From contig NZ_SSOC01000004.1 of assembly GCF_004801295.1 (NCBI RefSeq), positions 248,001-312,000 on the forward strand: DNA of 64,000 bases. The letters are read 5' to 3'. The notes below the pieces were generated by a model. It had not been told where the DNA came from. It did not search any database and saw only the letters and a list, made by a program, of their open reading frames with translations. The stretch comes from Pseudothauera nasutitermitis (GTDB lineage Bacteria; Pseudomonadota; Gammaproteobacteria; Burkholderiales; Rhodocyclaceae). Made by a program: the position numbers and the translations under genes. How positions within the stretch are numbered: position 1 is the first letter of the stretch; each line of letters begins with the position of its first letter. Below are positions 39,607 through 49,056 of this stretch, piece by piece.

Positions 39607-41649
39607 TCAGAACTGATAGCGCGTGGACAGCAGGAAGGCGCGCCCGGCCTGCGGGTAGCCGATGGCCACCGCGTAGTCCTTGTCGAGCAGGTTGCGCCCG
39701 GCCAGCGAGACGTCCCAGTCGTCGCTGAGCCGGTATTCCAGCTTCAGGTTCAGCAAGGTGTAGCGGTCGCTGCGCGCGAAACCGCCGCCCAGCGCGGTGG
39801 GCACCGAAGACCAGCGGGCGCTGGCGTACTCCACCGAGGGGATGGCGGTGAAGCGCCCGGTCGGCTTCCACTTGCCGTACAGGAAGGCCTGGTGGCGCGG
39901 GGTGGTGGTCAGGCGCAGGGCGCGGTTGTTGGGATCGTGCAGTTCGGCATCGGTATAGGTGTAGTTGCCGCCGAGCTCCAGCGTGTTGCCGACCAGTGCG
40001 GTGATGGCCAGTTCGATGCCCTTGAAGGTGGCCTTGCCGACGTTCTGGTTCTGGTTTTCGTTGTTCTCGATGATGCCGTTGCCGTTCAGATCCACCGGAA
40101 CGGACTGGATCAGATCCTTGACCTTGCTGTGGAACAGCGCGGCGCTGCCGCGCACGCCGGGTGCCAGGCTGTCCTCGATGCCCAGTTCGAGGTTGAGCGC
40201 CTCCTCGGGGTCGAGATAGGGATTGGAAGAGGCATTGCCGAAGCGGCTGCTGAAGCGTTCGAACACGGTGGGGAAGCGGGTGCGCTGCGAGGCGGAGAAG
40301 TGCGCCTTGCCGCCTTCGCGGTAGCGCCAGATGGCCGCGCCCTGGTAGTTCCAGGCGTCGTTGTTGGCCACGCGGTGCTCGAACAGCGTGTTGTTGGCGA
40401 AATCCTCGGCCTTCTTCGTCTTGCGGCGGTCGCGGCTGATGCCGGCCACCAGATCGAAATCCGGCGTCAGCTGCCAGGTGTCTTCCAGCGCCAGGGACCA
40501 CACGGATTCGATGTTCTCGTGCTTCGGTTCGCTGACCCCGGTGTGCCGGGTGATTTCCCACTCGGTGTGCTGGTCGCGGCGGTAATGCAGCGCGCCCTTC
40601 AGGGTGTGACCGTCGAACTGGCGGGTGCCCAGTTCGATGCTGCCGCCGTAGGCCTCGTCGTCGTAGTTGCTGCGGAAGCTCTGGCCGTTGTTCAGGTTGT
40701 TGCGCACCAGCGCGTTGTCGAAGGTGTTGTAGTACAGCCGGGTCTTCACATAGCTCTTGCTGCCCAGTTCGGTGTGCGACAGCCAGTACAGGCTGGAGGT
40801 GTCCCACATCGGCCATTCCCACCACCAGGAATCCGTGTCGACGGTGGACGCGGACTGGGTTTTCTCGCCGCTCTGCTTGACGAAACTGAGCGAATACTCG
40901 TCGGTGGCATTGGGCGTGAAACCGACCTTCAGACTGGTGCGCCAGTCGCGCTTGGCGCTGTTGTCGCGCTTGCCGCCGTCTTCCAGGCTGGTCGGCTTGA
41001 AATCGCCGGACAGGCGCCACTGGTCGATGTCGCGCTGCTGGGCGCTGGCCTGCCAGTACCACTGCTCCTGCTTGCCGCCGAGGTTGGCGTAGGCCGTATA
41101 GCCGTCGTACTGCCCCTTGCGCCCCAGGTTGGCGGTGGCGCGCACTTCGGCCTCGAAGGGCTTGACCGGCTTGCGCGTCACCAAGTTGATCGCTCCGCCC
41201 ATGCCGTCCGGCCCGTTGAGCACCGACACATAGCCCTTGGAAACCTGGATTTCCGCCAGATCCGGGGTCAGGAAACGGTCGAAGTCGATGCGGTTGTCGG
41301 CGGGCAGGTACAGGCGGATGCCGTCCATCATCAGCGGTACGCGCCAGCCGCTGAAGCCGCGCACGCTGATCTCCGCTTCGTTGCGCCGGCCGCTGCCGGG
41401 GGTGGTGATCACCCCGGGCATGATGTCGAGCGCCTCGGTCAGGCCGTCGCGGCTGAAGTCCCACAACTGATCGCGGTCCAGCGTCGCGGCGCCCAGCGGC
41501 GTGCCGGTGTCGTGCTGGCCGGTGACGGTGATCTGCCCGAGGGTGAACACCCGGTCGGTGTCGGCGGCGGAAGCGCCCGGTGGCTGGAGTGCGGCACAGA
41601 GCGCGATCGCCAGGGTGTGGCGGCGCAAGGGTTTGCGGAAGATTCTCAT
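39607..41649 (-). CDS. TonB-dependent receptor, possible molybdenum-regulon member
   Basis: The product has 680 residues. A signal peptide ends at GASAAD, followed by a TonB box-like ITVTGQHD, a plug (LTEALDIMPGVITTPGSG, ISVRGFSGWRVPLMMDGI, LNGPDGMGGAINLVTRKP) and a barrel ending LLSTRYQF. There is no STN domain. It imports an unidentified ligand across the outer membrane. Position beside the mod genes and an AT-rich ModE-like site at 41703-41730 suggest a molybdate- or molybdophore-related substrate (inference). Iron-siderophore uptake is the alternative. Confidence 0.9.
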   Translation of the reverse strand: MRIFRKPLRRHTLAIALCAALQPPGASAADTDRVFTLGQITVTGQHDTGTPLGAATLDRDQLWDFSRDGLTEALDIMPGVITTPGSGRRNEAEISVRGFSGWRVPLMMDGIRLYLPADNRIDFDRFLTPDLAEIQVSKGYVSVLNGPDGMGGAINLVTRKPVKPFEAEVRATANLGRKGQYDGYTAYANLGGKQEQWYWQASAQQRDIDQWRLSGDFKPTSLEDGGKRDNSAKRDWRTSLKVGFTPNATDEYSLSFVKQSGEKTQSASTVDTDSWWWEWPMWDTSSLYWLSHTELGSKSYVKTRLYYNTFDNALVRNNLNNGQSFRSNYDDEAYGGSIELGTRQFDGHTLKGALHYRRDQHTEWEITRHTGVSEPKHENIESVWSLALEDTWQLTPDFDLVAGISRDRRKTKKAEDFANNTLFEHRVANNDAWNYQGAAIWRYREGGKAHFSASQRTRFPTVFERFSSRFGNASSNPYLDPEEALNLELGIEDSLAPGVRGSAALFHSKVKDLIQSVPVDLNGNGIIENNENQNQNVGKATFKGIELAITALVGNTLELGGNYTYTDAELHDPNNRALRLTTTPRHQAFLYGKWKPTGRFTAIPSVEYASARWSSVPTALGGGFARSDRYTLLNLKLEYRLSDDWDVSLAGRNLLDKDYAVAIGYPQAGRAFLLSTRYQF

Positions 41650-41702
41650 TGGATTCTCCAGGATTCGTGGGGATGAAACGCCCGGGGGCGATTCCCTGGA
41701 GC

Positions 41703-41730
41703 AATATATATACCAAAGTAAATAATAAAA
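41703..41730 (-). promoter_or_regulatory. AT-rich site upstream of the TonB receptor, similar to the Mo boxes
   Basis: ATATATATACC...GTAAATAATA resembles the TATATA-N5/7-AAATA layout upstream of modD and modE. It lies 54 bases before the receptor ATG. A plain AT-rich promoter is the alternative. Confidence 0.4.
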
Positions 41731-41805
41731 ACATGGGTGCTGTTGCCGTCCGCCGCTGCTGTTCATCCATGTTTGTCCCGTAATTCGGGATTTCTGCATG
41801 TTTCG

Positions 41806-41825
41806 TTATTTACATGAGTGAATAA
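41806..41825. promoter_or_regulatory. Near-perfect inverted repeat between the TonB receptor and hydrolase genes
   Basis: TTATTTAC-ATGA-GTGAATAA is a dyad with one mismatch in an AT-rich patch of an otherwise GC-rich region. A regulator-binding site is possible; the regulator is unknown. Confidence 0.4.
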
Positions 41826-41923
41826 ATTGTGGGAAAAACGACAGGGCGCACGGCCGCTCTTCGGGCGTCGTGGCCGCGGGATGCGCTAAGATGTGCGCCG
41901 TCCTTCGTATCGGGCTTGCCGCC

Positions 41924-42565
41924 ATGCTTCATTGCCGCATCATTCCCGTCACCCCCTTCGAACAGAACTGTTCGCTGCTGTGGTGTGACGTCACCGGCCG
42001 GGCCGCCGTGGTGGATCCGGGTGGCGATCTGGAGCGCATCCTCGCCGCCGTGGCCGAAGAGAAGGTGACGGTGGAACGCATCCTGCTCACCCACGGGCAC
42101 ATCGACCATGCCGGCGGCGCGGCGGCACTCGCACGGGCATTGTCGGCGCCGGTGGAAGGGCCGCAGGAGGAAGACCGCTTCTGGCTCGAAGGCATCGAAC
42201 AGCAGGGGATGAGGTTCGGCTTCTCCGGGGCGGAAACGGTCGAGCCGGACCGCTGGCTACGGGATGGCGACAGCGTGCAGGTGGGCGAGGAAACCCTGCG
42301 GGTGATCCATGCCCCGGGCCATACGCCGGGCCATGTGGTGTTCTTCCACCCGGCGCTGCGTCTGGCCCTGGTCGGCGACGTGCTGTTCGCGGGCTCCATC
42401 GGGCGCACCGATTTCCCGCGTGGCGATTATGCGACGCTCATCGGCTCGATCCGCGACAAACTTTTCCCGCTCGGCGATGATGTCACCTTCGTCCCCGGGC
42501 ACGGGCCCTGTTCGACCTTCGGCGCTGAGCGCGCCGGCAACCCCTACGTGGGAGGACTGGCATGA
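41924..42565 (+). CDS. Glyoxalase II-like MBL-fold hydrolase (YcbL/GloC type)
   Basis: The product has 213 residues. The metal motif is THGHIDHAGG, with HAPGHTPGHVVFFHP, LVGDVLFAGSIGRTD and FVPGHGPCSTFGAER. It is shorter than classic glyoxalase II, like E. coli YcbL (GloC), which hydrolyses S-lactoylglutathione. It starts at the ATG before LHCRIIPVTPFEQNC. The 3' end overlaps the response regulator by 4 bp. Confidence 0.9.
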   Translation: MLHCRIIPVTPFEQNCSLLWCDVTGRAAVVDPGGDLERILAAVAEEKVTVERILLTHGHIDHAGGAAALARALSAPVEGPQEEDRFWLEGIEQQGMRFGFSGAETVEPDRWLRDGDSVQVGEETLRVIHAPGHTPGHVVFFHPALRLALVGDVLFAGSIGRTDFPRGDYATLIGSIRDKLFPLGDDVTFVPGHGPCSTFGAERAGNPYVGGLA

Positions 42566-43269
42566 GGGTAGCGATTCTGGAAGATGATCCGACCCACCGC
42601 GAGACCCTGGCGGGCTGGCTGGGCGAGGCCGGACACGACGTGCATGCGTTCGCCAACGGGCGCGATTTCATCCGCAACGCCGGGCGGGAAAGCTTCGACC
42701 TGTACCTGCTCGACTGGTGCCTGCCGGACACCTCCGGCTACGAGGTGCTGCGCTGGGCGCGCGAGGATCGCGGCGACGACGTGCCGGTGATCTTCACCAC
42801 CGCGCGGGACGCCGAGGAGGATGTGGTGGCGGGCCTGTCGGCGGGCGCCGACGACTACATCATCAAGCCGATGCGCCGCTTCGAGACGCTCACCCGCATC
42901 GAGGCGGTGATGCGCCGTGCGCGGCCGGCGGCGGTGGAGACGGTGCTGGACGTGCCACCGTTCCGTTTCGACGTGCGCCACAAGATCGCCACGGTGGATG
43001 GCGAAGCGGTCGAACTGACGGAAAAGGAATTCGACCTGGCGCTGTTCCTGTTCCGCAACCTGGGCCGGCTGATCTCGCGCGGACACATGCTGGAAGCAGT
43101 GTGGGGGCGCAACCCCAACCTCGCTACGCGTACCGTGGATACGCACGTCAGCCGGGTGCGCACCAAGCTCGGCGTGCGCCCGGAGCGCGGTTTCCGCCTG
43201 TCGCCGACCTACAACTACGGCTATCGCCTGGAGCGCCTCGAGGCCGATGCGGAAGAAGCCGCCGGCTGA
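42562..43269 (+). CDS. OmpR-family response regulator
   Basis: The product has 235 residues. The receiver domain has acidic pocket LEDD, phospho-acceptor Asp in LYLLDWCLPD and Lys in IIKPMRR. The C-terminal winged helix has ELTEKEFDLALFLFRNLGRLISR and VDTHVSRVRTKL. The likely partner is the CHASE2 histidine kinase 2.2 kb downstream, since such regulators usually sit next to a FecR protein and CHASE2 kinase. The overlap with gloC-like gene suggests co-transcription. Confidence 0.9.
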   Translation: MRVAILEDDPTHRETLAGWLGEAGHDVHAFANGRDFIRNAGRESFDLYLLDWCLPDTSGYEVLRWAREDRGDDVPVIFTTARDAEEDVVAGLSAGADDYIIKPMRRFETLTRIEAVMRRARPAAVETVLDVPPFRFDVRHKIATVDGEAVELTEKEFDLALFLFRNLGRLISRGHMLEAVWGRNPNLATRTVDTHVSRVRTKLGVRPERGFRLSPTYNYGYRLERLEADAEEAAG

Positions 43270-43319
43270 GCGCCCGATGCAAAGATCGCAGACAGGCTCC
43301 GAGTCCGGCGGCGCGGCGT

Positions 43320-43745
43320 TCAGCCGCGCTTGAGCGCGTCGCGGATTTCGCGCAGCAGCTTGACGTCTTCCGGCTCCGGCGCCGGTTCGGGCGCGGGGGC
43401 CGGCGGTTCGGTGCGCTTCAGGCGGTTGATGGCCTTGATGGCCACGAAGATGGCGAAGGCGATGATGACGAAGTCGATGGCCGAGTTGATGAACGCGCCG
43501 TACTTCACCAGCGGCGCGCCGGCCTGCTCGGCCTCGGCCAGCGTGGCGTAGGTCTGGTCGCCGAGGTTGATGTAGAAGTGGCGGAAATCCACGCCACCCA
43601 GCAGCTTGCCGAGGATGGGCATCATGATGTCCTTCACCAGCGAATCGACGATCTTGCCGAAGGCGCCGCCGATGATCACGCCGACCGCCAGGTCGACGAC
43701 GCTGCCACGCATGGCGAATTCCTTGAATTCCTTGATGAAACTCAT
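43320..43745 (-). CDS. mscL: Large-conductance mechanosensitive channel
   Basis: The product has 141 residues and two membrane helices. The N-terminus [31 protein letters not shown] is characteristic, with the second helix [23 protein letters not shown] and a Pro/Glu linker before the C-terminal helix [15 protein letters not shown]. It releases solutes on hypo-osmotic shock. It is oriented against its neighbours and splits a two-component gene group. Confidence 0.97.
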   Translation of the reverse strand: MSFIKEFKEFAMRGSVVDLAVGVIIGGAFGKIVDSLVKDIMMPILGKLLGGVDFRHFYINLGDQTYATLAEAEQAGAPLVKYGAFINSAIDFVIIAFAIFVAIKAINRLKRTEPPAPAPEPAPEPEDVKLLREIRDALKRG

Positions 43746-43946
43746 CTGTTGTGCTCCCGCTTGAGGTAGGGCCGAGGGGTGGGGTGTGGCGGCGATCATA
43801 ACGACTGCGCCACGCAGCGTACAGATGACGGGCGGGCGAAAGACCCGTGGAAACGCCGGATCGCAGGATTTTTTTCACGAATTTGCGGTTCCGGGGTCTT
43901 CCGTCTTTACAATCGGACGGTTTATCCACTTTCTGGCGCCTTCCCG

Positions 43947-45536
43947 ATGATGATCACTCGTGTTTCCGCCCCGATCCGCCTGCTGGCCCTGGCCTCCCTG
44001 CTGTTTGCCGCGCTGCCGGCGCAAGCCGATCTGGTGCAGTACCGCGTGGTCCAGGGCGATACCCTGATCGGCCTGGGCGAACGCCTGCTGGCGCGCCCCG
44101 CCGACTGGCCGGTGCTGCAACGCCTGAATGGCGTCGCCGATCCGTACCGCATTCCGGTCGGCACCCAGCTGCGCATCCCGCGCGAGCTGCTGCGCCCCGA
44201 ACCGCGCGAACTGCGCGTCGATGCGGTGCATGGGCAGGCCGCGCGCGACGGTGCGGCGCTGGCCGCCGGCGACACGGTGGGCGCCGGTGCGCGGCTCGAT
44301 ACCGGCGGCGACGGGCACGTCTCGCTGCGTCTGCCGGACGGCTCCACGCTGGAACTGCCGGCACGCTCCAGCCTGCAAGTGGAGGCGCTGCACGGCTACC
44401 CCGGCTTTGAGGGCGAGGACGTGCATCTGCAGTTGAACGACGGCCGGGTGGAATCCACCACGGTGCCCCGGCGCGGTCCGGCGGCGCGCTACCGTATCGA
44501 TACGCCCACCGCGGTGATCGGCGTGCGCGGCACCGAATTCCGCGTGGCCACCGAAGCCGCAGCCGGTCGCAGCCGTGCCGAGGTGACGCGCGGCAAGGTG
44601 GAGGTCAGCGCGGGCAAGACGCGCCGCGCCCTGGAGGCCGGCTTCGGCCTCGTGGCCGACGGACGTCTCGGCCAGGCGCGCCGCCTGCCCGCCGCGCCCG
44701 ATCTGGACGGCCTGCCGGCGCGTTTCGAGCAGCCCGCGCTGCGCCTGGCGCCGCCCGCCTTCGACGGCGCGGTGGCGTGGCGCGTGCAGGTGGCCGGCAA
44801 CGCACAGTTCCGCCCGGTACTGGCGGAGCGCAGTGGCCCGGGCGAACTGCGCATCGACGGCCTGCCGGACGGGCAGTATTACCTGCGTGCGCGGCTGATC
44901 GACGAAGCCGGCATCGAAGGCCACGACGCGGTGCGCGGCTTCGAGCTCAAGGCGCGCCCGGAGCCGCCCTTCCCGGCACAGCCGCGCGACGGCGCCAAAG
45001 CGCCCGCCGGCACGGTGCAGTTCGCCTGGAGCGGCGCGCCGGAAGCGGCCACCTACCGCTTCGAACTGTTCTCCGTGGAGGGCGGCGGCGAGCCGCTGGA
45101 GGAAGCGGTGTCCGGCACGTCGCACGGCAAGGCGCTGGAGCCCGGCGAGTACCGCTGGCGGGTGGCCAGCGTGCGTGCCGACGGCGACCAGGGGCCGTGG
45201 TCGGCGCCTTCGAAGGTGCTGGTGCGCGCCCCCGCCGCGGTACCCGAGCCGCCCGAGATCGGTGACGAAGGGCTGACCTTCCGCTGGGCGGGCGAGGCCG
45301 GCCAGCGCTTCGACTACGAATTCTCCGCCGACGAGGATTTCTCCACCACGCGCTACGCCGGCCAGGTCGACCAGCCGCAGGTGGATCTGCCCCGTCCGCC
45401 GCCGGATACCTACTTCATGCGCGTGCGCGCCATCGAGCCGGACGGCTACGTCGGTGCCTGGTCCGGGGCACAGCGCGTCATCGTGCCGGCGAACATCCCG
45501 TGGTGGATACTCCTGTTCCCGCTGCTCGCGCTCTGA
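43947..45536 (+). CDS. LysM-FecR domain periplasmic protein
   Basis: The product has 529 residues. A signal peptide ends at PAQAD. It has LysM (about 33-78, YRVVQGDTLIGLGERLL), FecR (about 105-225, GHVSLRLPDGSTLEL; VIGVRGTEFRV), then repeated fibronectin-like segments (AGTVQFAWSGAPEAATYRFELF). The C-terminus is a single membrane anchor, WWILLFPLLAL. This architecture is usually found next to CHASE2 kinases or cyclases, as here, and may be a surface or cell-wall input to the kinase. Confidence 0.88.
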   Translation: MMITRVSAPIRLLALASLLFAALPAQADLVQYRVVQGDTLIGLGERLLARPADWPVLQRLNGVADPYRIPVGTQLRIPRELLRPEPRELRVDAVHGQAARDGAALAAGDTVGAGARLDTGGDGHVSLRLPDGSTLELPARSSLQVEALHGYPGFEGEDVHLQLNDGRVESTTVPRRGPAARYRIDTPTAVIGVRGTEFRVATEAAAGRSRAEVTRGKVEVSAGKTRRALEAGFGLVADGRLGQARRLPAAPDLDGLPARFEQPALRLAPPAFDGAVAWRVQVAGNAQFRPVLAERSGPGELRIDGLPDGQYYLRARLIDEAGIEGHDAVRGFELKARPEPPFPAQPRDGAKAPAGTVQFAWSGAPEAATYRFELFSVEGGGEPLEEAVSGTSHGKALEPGEYRWRVASVRADGDQGPWSAPSKVLVRAPAAVPEPPEIGDEGLTFRWAGEAGQRFDYEFSADEDFSTTRYAGQVDQPQVDLPRPPPDTYFMRVRAIEPDGYVGAWSGAQRVIVPANIPWWILLFPLLAL

Positions 45537-47812
45537 GCGACGCGCGCGGATTGTTCGGCGGGCCGCTGGTCGAATGGCTGGCGGTCGTCCTGCTGTGCGG
45601 CGGGCTGGCCGCCGGCGCGTCGTGGAACGGCTGGCTGTGGCGCATCGACACCCTGCTCTACGATGCCGCCATGACCACCCAGCGCCTGCCCGCCGATCCG
45701 GCGGTGGCGGTGGTGGCGATCGATGACCAGAGCCTGGGCGAGATCGGCCACTGGCCGTGGCCGCGCGCGGTGCATGCGGCGCTGATCGAGCGGCTGACGG
45801 CGGCCGGCGCGCGGGTCGTCGCGCTCGACATCCTGTTCGCCGAACCCAGCGAATCGCCGGCGGGCGACGCCGCGCTGGCGAACGCCATGCGCGCGCACGG
45901 CCGGGTGGTGCTGCCGGTCACCCAGGGCATGCGCGCGGCGGCCAGCGCCGGGGAGGCCTGGCCACTGCCCCTGTTCGCCAAGGCCGCCGCCGCCATCGGC
46001 CACATCCATATCGAACTCGACCCGGACGGGATCGCGCGCAGCGTCTACCTGTGGGAAGGCATGAGGCGTCCCGCCCACCCACAGCTCGCGCTCGCCGCGC
46101 TCGGGCTGTTCGAACCGTCCGCCGCCGCACAGTATGCCGTGCCCGCGCAAACCGAGGCCGATGAGGGCTGGCGGCGCGAAGCGTGGTTCCATATCCCGTT
46201 CATCGGCCCGCCCGGCAGCTATCCCTACATTTCCTACGTCGATGTGCTGCGCGGGCGCTTCGAGCCGGAAGCGCTGGCCGGCAAGGTGGTGTTCGTCGGC
46301 GCCACCGCCGTGGGCATGAGCGACATCGTGCCCACGCCGACCTCCGGGCATGCCCGGCCGATGCCCGGCGTGGAGGTGCATGCCACCCTCTTCGGCGCGC
46401 TGCGCGGCGACATGGTAGTGCAGCGCGTGGACCGCGCGCTGGTCGCGCCGCTGGCCGCGCTGACGGTCAGCGTGCTGCTCGTGCTGATGCTGCGCGCCGG
46501 CCCGCGCTTCACGATGCTCGCCGGGTTTACCTTCCTGTTCGTGATTCTGCTGGCGAGTTGGTCGCTGCTCACCGTGGAGCAGTGGTGGCTGCCGCCGTCC
46601 GGCGCGCTGGCCGGCAGCCTGCTGGCCTATCCGCTGTGGAGCTGGCGGCGCCTGGAGGCCGCGCAGCGCTATCTGGATGCCGAACTGGCCGCGCTGGGCC
46701 AGCCGGCCGGCCCGCTCGGCGGGCTGGCGCTGCCCGGGCCCGCCATGGCCGATGCCATCGACCCGTTCCGCGAGCGTATCGAACTGGTGCGCGAGGCGGC
46801 GCGGCGTGAACGTGCGTTGCAGCGCTTCACCGCCGACACGCTGGAAGGACTGCCGGTCGGCGCGCTGGTGACCGGGCCGGACGGCCAGATCCGCCTCGCC
46901 AACCGCCAGGCGGGCCTGCTGCTGGGCACCGCCGATGCCGAGGCGCAGCGCGCGCTGCTGGCCGCCATGCCGTGGCCGGAAGGCGGCTTCCCGCCCGGTG
47001 AGGCCAGCGTGGAGGTCGATCTGCCCGACGGGCACAGCCTGCTGGTCAGCGCCAGTCCGCTCGCCGACGAAGCGGGGCGTCCGCTCGGCGCCGTGTTCGG
47101 CCTGGCCGACATCGGCCCGATCCGCGCGGCGCAGCGCAGCCGCGAGGACATGATGTACTTCCTCTCGCACGACCTGCGCTCGCCGCTGTCCGCGCTGCTG
47201 ACCCTGCTGGCCGAGCCCGCCGGCGGCGCCAAGCGCGAGCAGCGCATGGCGGGGCATGCACGCAAGGCACTGGGCATGGCCGACGATCTGCTCCGCCTGG
47301 CGCGCGCCGAGAGCCTGGACCCGGCCGGTTTCGCCGAAGTCCCGCTGGAAATGCTGGTGGTGGATGCGGCCGACGAAGTGTGGGCGAACGCGCGGGCGAG
47401 CGGCATCGAATTGCATACCCAGGTCGCCCCGGAAGCCGGCGAGGACGGCGCCTGCGTGCTGGCGGACCGCGAGCTGGTGTTCCGCGCGGTGGTCAACCTG
47501 CTCTCCAACGCCATCAAGTATTCGTCGGCCGGCACCGAGATCACCCTGGCGCTGGTGCCGGTGCCTGGCGGGTGGGAGATCGCCGTGAGTGATCAGGGGC
47601 GCGGTATCGCGCCGGAAGAGCAGGAGCGCCTGTTCCAGCGCTTCAGCCGGGTTGGTGGCAGCAACGCGCGCGGTGCAGTGGGCGGAATCGGTCTCGGCCT
47701 GCTGATGGTGCGTACGGTGGCCGAGCGCCACGGCGGCTCCGTGCGGGTGCATAGCAAGCTGGGCGAAGGCAGCACCTTCACGCTGTTCCTGCCGGAAGAG
47801 GCCGGGCGGTGA
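45500..47812 (+). CDS. CHASE2-domain sensor histidine kinase
   Basis: The product has 770 residues. After a first membrane segment comes an extracytoplasmic CHASE2 domain (about 45-310, VAIDDQSLGEIGHWPWPR; GKVVFVGATAVGMSD), three more membrane segments, a PAS-like domain (LPVGALVTGPDGQIRLANRQA) and a kinase core: H-box YFLSHDLRSPLSALL, N-box NLLSNAIKYSS, GIGLGLLMV. The GTG at 45500 overlaps the LysM-FecR gene by 37 bases; a start nearer to 45540 is possible. The probable partner is the OmpR-type regulator upstream of mscL. Confidence 0.9.
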   Translation: MVDTPVPAARALSDARGLFGGPLVEWLAVVLLCGGLAAGASWNGWLWRIDTLLYDAAMTTQRLPADPAVAVVAIDDQSLGEIGHWPWPRAVHAALIERLTAAGARVVALDILFAEPSESPAGDAALANAMRAHGRVVLPVTQGMRAAASAGEAWPLPLFAKAAAAIGHIHIELDPDGIARSVYLWEGMRRPAHPQLALAALGLFEPSAAAQYAVPAQTEADEGWRREAWFHIPFIGPPGSYPYISYVDVLRGRFEPEALAGKVVFVGATAVGMSDIVPTPTSGHARPMPGVEVHATLFGALRGDMVVQRVDRALVAPLAALTVSVLLVLMLRAGPRFTMLAGFTFLFVILLASWSLLTVEQWWLPPSGALAGSLLAYPLWSWRRLEAAQRYLDAELAALGQPAGPLGGLALPGPAMADAIDPFRERIELVREAARRERALQRFTADTLEGLPVGALVTGPDGQIRLANRQAGLLLGTADAEAQRALLAAMPWPEGGFPPGEASVEVDLPDGHSLLVSASPLADEAGRPLGAVFGLADIGPIRAAQRSREDMMYFLSHDLRSPLSALLTLLAEPAGGAKREQRMAGHARKALGMADDLLRLARAESLDPAGFAEVPLEMLVVDAADEVWANARASGIELHTQVAPEAGEDGACVLADRELVFRAVVNLLSNAIKYSSAGTEITLALVPVPGGWEIAVSDQGRGIAPEEQERLFQRFSRVGGSNARGAVGGIGLGLLMVRTVAERHGGSVRVHSKLGEGSTFTLFLPEEAGR

Positions 47813-49041
47813 AACTGCGGCGCCTGGTGTCCGGCGCACTCGTGCTGGCACTGCTGTGCGCACTGCTCGCGGCGCTGGTGCTCGCGCGCGGCGGGGAATG
47901 GCTGCGCGCGGCGGCGGAACAGCGCCTGCAGGCCCTCGTGCAGCCGCAGGTGCGCATCGGCGAAGCCGTACGCTGGCAACTGCGCCCGGGGCCGGACGTA
48001 CGTCTGCGCGCACTGGCCCTGCGGGGGGACGACGGCGAGCCCGTGCTGCGCATCGATGAAATTGCGCTGACCTGGTCCTGGCGCGATGTGCTGGCGGGCC
48101 GCCTGGAGGCCGGTACGCTGAGTGTCAGCGGCGTGCGCGTGTCGGTCCAGCGCGATGCGGACGGCCATTGGAACGTGGCCGATTGGGTGCGCGGGACCGG
48201 GCCGGCGGAGGGCAGGGCCACATCGTCCATCATGCTGCCCGCGCTGGCCGGGGTGCGCTTCGAGGATGTGCGCATCGACCTGCGCGACGAGTCCGGCGGA
48301 CTGGAGGGGGCGCTGGTTCTGTCACGCCTGGAGCTGGGCGCCGTACAGGCCGCCGAGCCCCTTGGCCTGTCGGCGGATCTGCAACTGATGTTGAACGCGC
48401 CTGCCGAGGTCGGCGTGCAGGGCACGCTGGAAGTGGCCTTGACGCCCGGTCTGCGGGCGCTGGAAGCGCTCGACGCGCGCCTTGAGGCGGAGAGCGGTGC
48501 CTGGCGGGCGGCGGGCGCGCATCTGCAGGTGGACCGCATGGAGATCGGCGACGCGGGCGAACTGGCGCTCAGTGGCGGCGAACTGGCGGCGGACATCCAT
48601 GGCCCGGACGGCATGAATGGCCACGGGCGCCTGAGCGTGGAACGCTTCGGGCAGGATGCCCGCGGCTGGTATGGCGCGGGTTCGCTCGGCCTGGAAACGG
48701 AGATGCCGGTGCAGGCGCGCCTGTCGAGCGGATTCACCGTGGGGGCCGAGGAGTCCGGCGGGACGCTGGAAGGCGAACTGATGGGGGCCGGGCTGAACGG
48801 CAACTGGCGCCACGCCGCGCTGGAGCAGCCTCCGTCCAGCCTGCTGCTGAGCCTGGAGCATCTCGACCTGGATGCCTTGAGCGCAGCACTGCCCGGCGGC
48901 GGCGAAGAGGGTACTGCGCCGGCCTGGCTGGATTGGTCGGCCTGGCCGGTGAATGGCGAACTGCGGGTCGGCACCCTGCGGGCGCAGGGGGCCACGGTGC
49001 GAGGTGCGCGCGTGCGCCTGGGCGCGCTGCCGGCGCGTTGA
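47809..49041 (+). CDS. AsmA-like membrane-anchored protein
   Basis: The product has 410 residues with a GTG start overlapping the kinase stop. One N-terminal membrane helix is followed by an AsmA-type repeat layout (LRALALRGDDGEPVLRIDEIALTWSWRDVLAGRLEAGTL pattern split by typical spacing; WNVADWV). AsmA-family proteins work in outer-membrane lipid homeostasis. It is shorter than E. coli AsmA and the C-terminal part looks abbreviated. Its coupling to the CHASE2 kinase suggests a shared envelope role. Confidence 0.72.
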   Translation: MKLRRLVSGALVLALLCALLAALVLARGGEWLRAAAEQRLQALVQPQVRIGEAVRWQLRPGPDVRLRALALRGDDGEPVLRIDEIALTWSWRDVLAGRLEAGTLSVSGVRVSVQRDADGHWNVADWVRGTGPAEGRATSSIMLPALAGVRFEDVRIDLRDESGGLEGALVLSRLELGAVQAAEPLGLSADLQLMLNAPAEVGVQGTLEVALTPGLRALEALDARLEAESGAWRAAGAHLQVDRMEIGDAGELALSGGELAADIHGPDGMNGHGRLSVERFGQDARGWYGAGSLGLETEMPVQARLSSGFTVGAEESGGTLEGELMGAGLNGNWRHAALEQPPSSLLLSLEHLDLDALSAALPGGGEEGTAPAWLDWSAWPVNGELRVGTLRAQGATVRGARVRLGALPAR

Positions 49042-49056
49042 GCCGGTGAGGCGCGT

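Noticed and set aside
38915-41770. Long minus-strand frame covering the TonB receptor in another reading frame
   Set aside because: The receptor frame 39607-41649 has signal peptide, plug and barrel motifs; the other frame is Arg/Pro-rich shadow sequence.
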